From JBGOUJ01 sp041477005 (GTDB lineage Bacteria > Acidobacteriota > Terriglobia > Bryobacterales > JACQDG01): a stretch of DNA of 5,000 bases. The position numbers and the translations under genes are program-made. The notes beneath the pieces were generated by a model. The model was not told the origin of the DNA and did not search any database. It worked only from the letters and a program-made list of their open reading frames with translations. Shown here piece after piece: positions 1 through 5,000 of this stretch (position 1 is the first letter of the stretch; each line of letters begins with the position of its first letter). The DNA lies in the NCBI GenBank assembly GCA_041477005.1, contig JBGOUJ010000588.1, positions 1-5,000 on the forward strand, written 5' to 3'.

Positions 1-8
1 GCCCCACT

Positions 9-767
9 ATGACCCCGATCCTGGCGCTGTTTGACATCGACGGAACCCTGCTGCGCGGCGCCGGCCCGACCCACCGCGATGCTCTGATCGTGGGAGTGCG
101 CGAGGTGCTCGGGGTCGAGACGCGCAACGATAACATCGCCGTCCACGGCAAGCTGGACACCGAGATTCTGCTGGAGATGATGGCCAACGCCGGCGTTCCG
201 CGCCGCCGGGCCAGGGCCACGCTGCCGGCGATCTACCGCGCGGCCGAGCGCTACTATCTGCGAAACGTCCCGATCCTGTGCCGCAAGACCTGCCCGGGCG
301 TGCGGCGGCTGCTCTACCGGCTGAAGCGCAGCGGCGCGGTCTTGGGCGTGGTGAGCGGCAACCTGGAGCGCATCGGCTGGAAGAAGCTGGAGCGGGCCGA
401 TCTGGCGCGGTACTTTCGCTACGGCTTGTTCTGCGAGCGGGCGGCCACGCGAACCGGGCTGGCGCGCCTAGCGGTGCTCCAGGCCCGGCGCCACCGCTGG
501 ATCAACGGCCACTCGCCCCGCGTGCTGATCGGCGACACGCCCAACGACGTCGCCGCCGGCCGCGCCAATGGCCTCGATACGATCGCCGTGGCCACCGGGC
601 TGTGCTCGCTCGAGGAACTCGCCTCCAGCGGCGCGACGCTTTGCGCGCCCGATCTGACCCATCCTTCGGTTGGGGCCTGGGTTTCCGAAGCCTTGCGCTC
701 CGAGACGCTTCGCTCCCAGGCGCTGCGCCCGGAGGGCCGGCGCCCGGAGGCGCCGCATCATGCGTAA
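9..767 (+). CDS. HAD-superfamily hydrolase, phosphoglycolate phosphatase-like
   Basis: This 252-residue soluble protein is probably a cytoplasmic magnesium-dependent phosphatase. HAD motif I is FDIDGTLL, with nucleophile Asp9 and acid/base Asp11. Motif II is GVVSGN, with Ser116. A lysine at 125 or 126 is the motif III candidate. Motif IV is IGDTPNDVAAG, with Asp176 and Asp180. The helical stretch between motif I and motif II (about residues 20-90) fits a C1 cap, as in the Gph/PGP-like branch. The substrate cannot be read from the sequence, and phosphoglycolate is only the family default. The start is chosen because motif I begins a few residues in, as is usual; only eight bases lie upstream, so the ribosome site is barely visible. 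The catalytic domain ends near residue 215. The last 23 residues (227-249) are a charged pentapeptide repeat (EALRS, ETLRS, QALRP, EGRRP, EAP) that is not part of the HAD fold. The stop codon overlaps the next gene. Confidence 0.9.
   Translation: MTPILALFDIDGTLLRGAGPTHRDALIVGVREVLGVETRNDNIAVHGKLDTEILLEMMANAGVPRRRARATLPAIYRAAERYYLRNVPILCRKTCPGVRRLLYRLKRSGAVLGVVSGNLERIGWKKLERADLARYFRYGLFCERAATRTGLARLAVLQARRHRWINGHSPRVLIGDTPNDVAAGRANGLDTIAVATGLCSLEELASSGATLCAPDLTHPSVGAWVSEALRSETLRSQALRPEGRRPEAPHHA
687..755 (+). repeat. 15-bp tandem repeat, about 4.6 copies, in the 3' end of the HAD gene
   Basis: Consecutive 15-base units start at 687, 702, 717 and 732, with a 9-base partial unit at 747. The first two are gaagccttgcgctcc and gagacgcttcgctcc; the next two are caggcgctgcgcccg and gagggccggcgcccg. 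The period is a multiple of three, so it encodes a five-residue repeat of the form (E/Q)-x-(L/R)-R-(S/P). The last copies contain the GGAGG that precedes the next gene. The units are degenerate, which suggests an old or diverging expansion. They were found by eye and the alignment is unambiguous. Confidence 0.85.
746..750 (+). promoter_or_regulatory. Shine-Dalgarno site for the propeller/PHP gene
   Basis: GGAGG sits nine bases before the ATG at 760 and inside the 15-bp tandem repeat that codes for the HAD tail. It supports 760 as the start rather than the ATG at 670, which would give an Arg/Pro-rich leader read through the repeat. Ribosomes finishing the HAD gene pass directly over this site, so coupled translation is likely. 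Confidence 0.7.
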
Positions 768-3700
768 GGCCTTCCTCACCATCGCCGCGCTGCTGCTCGC
801 CGGATGGGCGGTCTCGCAGAATTTCCAGGCCCGGCGCGCCGGCGCCCAGCCGGAGCGGGTGACGCTGCTCGTTACCCTGGGCCTCAACGCCCGCTCGCTC
901 GAGCGCTGGGACGGCGAAGCGCGGGTGACGGGCGGGCGAGTGGTGGCGATCGAAGGCCGCCATTTCTCCACCGGCGACCGCATCATCGGCGCCGACCGCT
1001 GGGTCGCGACCACGCGCCCCGACCAGGTCGCCCCCTACGCCGACGTCCATTACACCGAAATGCGCCCCGGCGCCCAGCCCGAGCCGCTCTTCCAGCCGGT
1101 CGGCCTGTGGCTGACCATCGAGCCGGGCCCCGGGGGCGGCTCAACGGGCGCCCTCCGTGGCGCCGCCGAGGGCGCTGCAGCAAGCGCTGCCGATGTGCGC
1201 GTGGCCATGGAAACAAATCCCGGCCGCTTCGAATTTCGCCTCAATGACATCGGCGCGGCGCCGGCCGGGTTCCTCGGCGGCCGGGTCGAGGTGCGCCGTG
1301 CGCCGGCGGTCGAGAAGCTGACCACGCCTGTCTATGAGGATGATGAGCCTTCGCTGATCGCCCACCGCGACGGCTCGCTCTCGGTCGCCTGGGTGGCCCA
1401 TCGCGGAGCGCCTTCCGGACCCGCCGATCGGGTGCTACTGCGGACACGCCGCAACGAGGTCTGGTCGGACCCGGAAGAGGTGACGCCCCAGCCCGGCGAC
1501 ATCTTCCGCACCGCCGCCGCCGAGGACGGCGAAGGCAACCCGTGGGTCTTTTGGAGCGAGCGGGAAAACGACCGCTGGCAGATCCACGCCCGCCAAAAGA
1601 AGGCCGGCGCCTGGCAGTCCGCCATCCGGCTCACCGACGCCGGCTCGAACATCTTTCATCGGGCGGCCGGGACGCCCCGCGGGACGCCCGCCGGGGGAGC
1701 CTCCGGGGCGCCCCCTGGAGCGCTTTCCGGAGCGCCTTCTGGTCCCGAGGGGCGGGTCTTCCTCGTCTGGCAGAGCTTCCGCGACGGCCAGAGCGACATC
1801 TATTTCCGCGCGCTCGAAGGCGGGACCTGGTCGCCCGAGCAGCGCGTGAGCGAGTCGCCGGCCAACGACTGGGAGCCCGCCGTGGCCGCTGGCCGCGACG
1901 GCACGGCCTTCTTCGCCTGGGACAGTTACGACAAAAGCAACTACGACGTCTACTTCCGCTCCTGGCGTGACGGACGCTTCTCGCCGGTCCAGGCGGTCAC
2001 TTCCTCGCCGCGTTTTGAGGCCCACGCGGCGGTGGCCGCCGACGCCACGGGCCGGCCTTGGGTCGCCTGGGACTATTCCGGCGTCAACTGGGGTAAGGAT
2101 CAGGGCTTCTTGATACCCACACCGCTCTCGGTTCCGCTCCACCAGCAGCGCGACATCGGCCTGGCGGTGCTGAACGCAGGGCAGTGGATGGAGCCGCGCT
2201 TGCCCTTCGCTGCCGGGTTTCAGCTCCGGGAATCCCGAGAGGGCATGGATGGCGCTCGCGCCGCTCCCTCTGGCGTGCCCTCCGCGCCGCCCTCCGGTTC
2301 CGCCAACGCCGAGCACCCGCAAGTGATGTTCGACGGCCGCGGCGGCCTGAACGTGGTCTTCCGCCACTGGACGCGGCGCAACTCCCGCACCATTGGCAGC
2401 CCCATGTGCTGGGAGAATTACCTCACCCGCTGGGACGGCGCGTCCTGGACCAGGCCCCTGCCGCTCAACCACAGCGCCGGCTCGATCGAGAAGCATGCCG
2501 CGCTCGCACGCGACCCGGCCGGAAACGTGTGGGCGGCCTGGATGACGGACGAGCGGCCCTTCACCAACCAGGTTCCGGTCAACGCCGAGATCTATTGCGC
2601 GCGGCTGAGCCTGGACCCGGCGCCGCCGAGCTCCGTATACGCCCAGCCGGTCCTCGTCCCGCAGCGCCAGACGTCCGTCGAGGCGATCCCGGTTCACCCC
2701 GACGAGCCCGCCCAGGTGGCCGCCGTGCGCGGCTACACGATCGAAGCGGGCGGCAAGCAGTACAAGATTTACCGCGGCGACATGCACCGCCACACCGACA
2801 TCTCCCAGGATTTCAAATACGACGGCTCCCTGATCGAGGTCTACCGTTACGCCCTGGACGCCGCCGGCTTCGACTACATCGCCGCCACCGACCACCAGAC
2901 CGGCTACGACCAGGAGTTCACCTGGTGGCAGAACCAGAAACTGGTGGATTTGTTTTTCCTGCCCGGGCGCTTCACGCCGCTGTTCGCCTACGAGCGCAGC
3001 GTGCTCTATCCCAACGGCCACCGCAACATCGTCTTCGCCCAGCGCGGCGTCCGCACCCTCCCGATCCCGCCGGAGGAGGCCGGCGGCAAGGCCGGCGCCG
3101 CCCGGCTGTATGAATACCTAAAGCAGAACCGCGGCATCTCCATGCCTCACTCCTCGGCCACCAGCCAGGGCACCGACTGGCGCGACAACGATCCCGAGGT
3201 CGAGCCTCTGGTCGAGATCTACCAGGGCTATCGAACGAGCTATGAATACGAAGGCGCCCCCCGCGCCGCCACGGCCCTCAACCAGCCGGCCCAGAAGAGC
3301 GGCTGGGAGCCGGCCGGCTTCCTCTGGAACGCCTGGGCCAAGGGCTATCGTCTCGGCGTGCAGTCCAGCTCCGATCACTGGTCCACCCACATCTCCTACG
3401 CCTGCTTGATCGCCGAAAACTTCACCCGCGAAGGCCTGCTCGACGCCATCCGCCGCCGCCATTCTTACGGAGCGACCGACAACATCGTTCTCGATTTCCG
3501 GTCCCGTGTCGGGGACTCGACCTACATCATGGGGGACAGCTTCACCTCGACGACCCTGCCGCACTTTGGTGTGCGCGTCATCGGCGCCGGCCCCATCCAG
3601 CAAATCGACCTGATCAAGAATCAGCAGTTCCTCTACACCACGCGGCCCGGCACGAAAGAAGCAAGCTTCGAATTCGCCGACCAGCAATCCGGCCCCGGGA

Positions 3701-3777
3701 AGAGCTACTACTACGTCCGCGTCCTGCAGCAAGACGGCCAGCTCGCCTGGAGCTCGCCCATCTGGGTCGAGCGGTAG
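760..3777 (+). CDS. Large exported protein: propeller-like repeats plus C-terminal PHP-like hydrolase domain
   Basis: This 1005-residue protein starts at 760, not at the in-frame ATG at 670, because 760 has a GGAGG and begins a signal peptide (MRK, then a hydrophobic stretch AFLTIAALLLAGWAV). Cleavage near residues 20-29 and export are inferred. Residues ~32-90 are an unrecognised beta-rich region. Residues ~200-600 carry about seven propeller-like repeats, each with a strand ending in a Trp (W211, W265, W337, W387, W437, the FRHW at 534-537, W594). Several are followed by sequences such as DIYFR or DVYFR and WSPEQRV. From ~668 a PHP-like metal site is visible: GDMHRHTDIS (His676, His678), TDH (Asp711, His712), Glu745, PHSSAT (His797), E819IYQG, SSDHW (Asp872, His873) and RRRHSYGAT (900-906). 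The likely chemistry is metal-dependent hydrolysis; the substrate is unknown. DUF3604-type proteins are a close alternative label. It overlaps the HAD gene by 8 bases (ATGCGTAA). Three short-period repeat tracts lie within it. Confidence 0.85.
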   Translation: MRKAFLTIAALLLAGWAVSQNFQARRAGAQPERVTLLVTLGLNARSLERWDGEARVTGGRVVAIEGRHFSTGDRIIGADRWVATTRPDQVAPYADVHYTEMRPGAQPEPLFQPVGLWLTIEPGPGGGSTGALRGAAEGAAASAADVRVAMETNPGRFEFRLNDIGAAPAGFLGGRVEVRRAPAVEKLTTPVYEDDEPSLIAHRDGSLSVAWVAHRGAPSGPADRVLLRTRRNEVWSDPEEVTPQPGDIFRTAAAEDGEGNPWVFWSERENDRWQIHARQKKAGAWQSAIRLTDAGSNIFHRAAGTPRGTPAGGASGAPPGALSGAPSGPEGRVFLVWQSFRDGQSDIYFRALEGGTWSPEQRVSESPANDWEPAVAAGRDGTAFFAWDSYDKSNYDVYFRSWRDGRFSPVQAVTSSPRFEAHAAVAADATGRPWVAWDYSGVNWGKDQGFLIPTPLSVPLHQQRDIGLAVLNAGQWMEPRLPFAAGFQLRESREGMDGARAAPSGVPSAPPSGSANAEHPQVMFDGRGGLNVVFRHWTRRNSRTIGSPMCWENYLTRWDGASWTRPLPLNHSAGSIEKHAALARDPAGNVWAAWMTDERPFTNQVPVNAEIYCARLSLDPAPPSSVYAQPVLVPQRQTSVEAIPVHPDEPAQVAAVRGYTIEAGGKQYKIYRGDMHRHTDISQDFKYDGSLIEVYRYALDAAGFDYIAATDHQTGYDQEFTWWQNQKLVDLFFLPGRFTPLFAYERSVLYPNGHRNIVFAQRGVRTLPIPPEEAGGKAGAARLYEYLKQNRGISMPHSSATSQGTDWRDNDPEVEPLVEIYQGYRTSYEYEGAPRAATALNQPAQKSGWEPAGFLWNAWAKGYRLGVQSSSDHWSTHISYACLIAENFTREGLLDAIRRRHSYGATDNIVLDFRSRVGDSTYIMGDSFTSTTLPHFGVRVIGAGPIQQIDLIKNQQFLYTTRPGTKEASFEFADQQSGPGKSYYYVRVLQQDGQLAWSSPIWVER
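1147..1194 (+). repeat. 12-bp period tract, 4 copies, in the propeller/PHP gene
   Basis: Four 12-base units start at 1147, 1159, 1171 and 1183 and encode GALR, GAAE, GAAA and SAAD (residues 130-145). The first two units, ggcgccctccgt and ggcgccgccgag, share the ggcgcc head. The tract follows a Gly-rich stretch (PGPGGGS) and looks like a flexible insertion between beta strands. The copies are quite diverged, so this is the weakest of the three tracts. Confidence 0.55.
1669..1740 (+). repeat. 12-bp tandem repeat, 6 copies, encoding Gly-x-Pro-x-like tetrapeptides
   Basis: Six consecutive 12-base units start at 1669, 1681, 1693, 1705, 1717 and 1729, each beginning with gg and in frame. They encode GTPR, GTPA, GGAS, GAPP, GALS and GAPS (residues 304-327). 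The first two differ only near the end (gggacgccccgc and gggacgcccgcc). The last two are ggagcgctttcc and ggagcgccttct. The tract sits between two propeller strands. Removing its 24 residues brings the spacing between Trp265 and Trp337 from 72 to 48, matching the ~50 of neighbouring repeats, so it behaves as an insertion in a loop. Confidence 0.85.
2251..2304 (+). repeat. Degenerate Ala-Pro-Ser-Gly repeat tract in the propeller/PHP gene
   Basis: This stretch encodes GARAAPSGVPSAPPSGSA (residues 498-515). It repeats codon blocks such as gct-ccc-tct-ggc, gtg-ccc-tcc-gcg and ccg-ccc-tcc-ggt, an approximate 12-base period of x-P-S-G type. It is compositionally like the tract at 1669-1740 and also separates two propeller-like strands, just before the strand at HPQVMFDGRGGLNVVF. 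Copy boundaries are blurred, so the limits are approximate. Confidence 0.6.
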
Positions 3778-4210
3778 GCTCGGGCACGTCCTGTACGAGG
3801 TGCTATATAGAATTGAGCACTTGAAGCACAGACACTTCCGTACAAAGCTGGTAGGAGGGCGCCTTCGGGCTAGTCTCGACCGCCCAGACGGCGGGCCGCC
3901 ATCTAACCGACGCTGAAGCGCTGGTAAGCGCCGGCCGGCTGGACAATGGGGTTTACCTGGCTGGCTGCGTGGCAGAATGCAGCCTGAAGGCTGTAATCGC
4001 CTTCCATCTTGGAGCAAAAGCGGCGAGTCGGTATGGGCATGACCTCTCCTCCCTGCAAGGGCCGGCATTGCAACAGTTGAGCGTGTTAGTCCCGGCCGCG
4101 CACTTGAAGTTGCCGGCTAGCCGCGCGGGCGGGACGGTGCTCAGCCAAGGACACCTGGTGAGTTTTCGGCAAGCATGCGTGACGCCAGTTAGCCCGCTCT
4201 GTTAGATTCA
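3778..4210. other. Non-coding, hairpin-rich intergenic region; candidate structured RNA or small element
   Basis: No convincing protein gene lies here; the longest + strand open frame (3969-4205, 78 codons) has no recognisable motif and crosses the hairpins. Perfect or near-perfect stems seen by eye, in order, are:
- 3792-3797 with 3839-3844 (tgtacg/cgtaca), enclosing 3798-3804 with 3816-3822.
- 3918-3922 with 3927-3931 (gcgct/agcgc, four-base loop).
- 3963-3968 with 3979-3984 (ggctgc/gcagcc), competing with 3980-3984 and 3989-3993.
- 4054-4058 with 4068-4072 (tgcaa/ttgca).
- The long stem at 4076-4145.
This density suggests a structured RNA, but GC-rich DNA makes short stems easily. A HEARO/omega-RNA-like RNA, an intron remnant or an IS end are possibilities, none shown. 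The strand is assumed to be + only because the G-T pair in the long stem is allowed as RNA in that sense. Confidence 0.4.
4076..4145 (+). ncRNA. Long imperfect hairpin, core of the candidate structured RNA
   Basis: The inner stem pairs gtcccggccgcgc (4089-4101) with gcgcgggcgggac (4123-4135): 12 of 13 positions are Watson-Crick, with one mismatch. The 21-base loop contains the palindrome ggctagcc. After an asymmetric internal loop (4083-4088 against 4136-4138), an outer stem pairs gttgagc (4076-4082) with gctcagc (4139-4145), including one G-U pair. Twenty paired positions in 70 bases is well above what one expects from ordinary sequence. No T-run follows, so it is not a standard intrinsic terminator. 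Its identity as an RNA gene is inferred. Confidence 0.4.
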
Positions 4211-5000
4211 TTCAGTCGCTGCGGGCAGGTGTTCACCGCTCAGGAGCCGGAAGGGGTGGGTCCGGAAAAGTATGACGAGACAGCGGCGGCGATGATCGCG
4301 CAGCTCAAGTACGGCAGCGGGACTCCGTTCTACCGGTTGGAACAACTGGAAGGTCAGCTCGGGATTCCGTTACCGGCGGCGACACAGTGGGAGATTGTGG
4401 AGGAAGCTGCGGAACTGGTCAAACCGGCGCGTGAAGAGTTGATCCGGCAGGCGGCGCAGGGCGAGGTGGTACACAACGACGACACCAGCATGCGAGTGTT
4501 GCGGCTCGCGCGCGAGCCGTCGGACGAACGCACGGGAGTATTCACCAGTGGGATCGTGTCGACCGGCTCGGGCTGGAAGATTGCGCGGTACTTCACCGGA
4601 CGCCAACACGCCGGCGAGAACATCGCCGACGTGTTGAAGCAGCGAGCCAAGCCGTCGAGTCCGCCCATTCAGATGTGTGATGCGCTATCGCGCAACCTTC
4701 CGAAGTTGCCCGCAGGAGTGGAGATTCTGCTGGCCAACTGCCTGGCCCATGGAAGAAGACAGTTCGTGGAAGTAGCCGAGAACTTTCCCGACGAATGTCG
4801 CTATGTGCTGGAGATGCTGAGCCAGGTGTATGGCCACGATGCCGAAGCGCGGGCCCAAGCCCTAACGCCTGAGCAACGGTTGCAGTTTCATCAGCAGCAC
4901 AGCGGGCCGGTGATGGAGCAACTGCATGGCTGGCTGGCAGCGCAGTTGACCGAGCGTAAGACAGAGCCGAACTCCGGCCTGGGCAAGGCAATCACGTACC
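4211..5000 (+). pseudogene. IS66-family transposase, N-terminally truncated, continues past the window
   Basis: The + frame is open from 4193 to the window end, and transposase-like sequence begins near 4211-4217 (RCGQVFTAQEPEGVGPEKYD). It continues with the IS66 core: AAAMIAQLKYGSGTPFYRLE, then VVHNDDTSMRVL with the first catalytic Asp candidate, IQMCDALSRN with the second, and CLAHGRRQF at the start of the helical insertion, ending in GLGKAITY. The third acidic residue (in the DNNxxER region of the family) would lie beyond 5000. Full IS66 transposases are about 500 residues; the N-terminal coiled region and most of the zinc-binding part are missing. No ATG precedes the homology, and the first in-frame ATG (4292) is inside the conserved core. 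No partner IS66 genes (tnpA/tnpB) or terminal repeat are visible on the left. It is most likely a decayed or interrupted copy; an intact 3' end cannot be excluded. Confidence 0.85.

Noticed and set aside
670..759. Upstream in-frame ATG at 670 as the start of the large gene
   Set aside because: The extra 30 residues are Arg/Pro-rich, read through the 15-bp repeat in another frame, and would bury the signal peptide that begins at 760.
502..1050. Antisense open frames across the HAD/propeller junction
   Set aside because: They are shadows of the two + strand genes, low in complexity and without a plausible ribosome site or motif.
1435..3021. Long open frame on the - strand (528 codons) opposite the propeller/PHP gene
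   Set aside because: It lies wholly antisense to a gene with clear domains. Its translation is Gly/Arg/Val-rich without motifs, as expected from GC-biased third codon positions on the other strand.
3798..3822. Hairpin aggtgct/agcactt just after the large gene as an intrinsic terminator
   Set aside because: The stem is only seven pairs with a G-T and an 11-base loop, and no T-run follows. It is more simply part of the nested structure 3792-3844.
3118..4068. Open frame on the - strand (316 codons) covering the gene end and intergenic region
   Set aside because: Most of it is antisense to the conserved PHP-like domain, it has no recognisable motif, and the remainder crosses the hairpin-rich stretch.
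3969..4205. 78-codon + strand open frame in the intergenic region
   Set aside because: It has no domain or convincing ribosome site, and it spans several stems including the long hairpin. It looks like chance reading through a structured non-coding sequence.
3778..4210. tRNA, tmRNA or group II intron domain V
   Set aside because: No T-loop GTTC-type sequence with an acceptor stem, no tmRNA end sequences, and no domain V-like hairpin with its conserved catalytic triad were found.

Overview
The window is uniformly GC-rich and has two parts. Positions 1 to 3777 are tightly packed chromosomal genes on the + strand. From 3778 to the right edge there is a non-coding, structure-rich stretch followed by a broken insertion-sequence gene. 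The gene types suggest a soil or environmental bacterium, possibly an acidobacterium of the Solibacter/Bryobacter kind. These are a large secreted propeller-plus-PHP-like protein, a HAD phosphatase, and an IS66 transposase whose wording resembles copies common in that group. The taxonomic guess is from memory of family style and was not tested.

Layout. (1) 9-767: a complete HAD-superfamily hydrolase of the phosphoglycolate-phosphatase type, whose last ~23 residues come from a 15-bp tandem repeat. (2) 760-3777: a 1005-residue exported protein overlapping the first gene by 8 bases. It has a signal peptide, about seven propeller-like repeats of ~50 residues, and a C-terminal PHP-like metal-dependent hydrolase domain. 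Three separate in-frame tracts with a 12-bp period (Gly/Ala/Pro/Ser-rich) are embedded in its N-terminal two thirds. (3) 3778-4210: no credible protein gene, but a run of good hairpins including a long imperfect stem at 4076-4145. This is a candidate structured RNA or small element. (4) About 4211 to beyond 5000: an IS66-family transposase lacking its N-terminal part and running off the window.

The first two genes form a probable translationally coupled pair: the second start codon lies inside the end of the first gene, and its ribosome binding site lies inside the repeat. Nothing in the sequence says the two products share a pathway. The most noteworthy observations are the short-period, frame-preserving repeats in two adjacent genes, including one that supplies a Shine-Dalgarno sequence, and the unexplained structured region beside the truncated transposase. 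No CRISPR array, tRNA, rRNA or recognisable defence system was seen.
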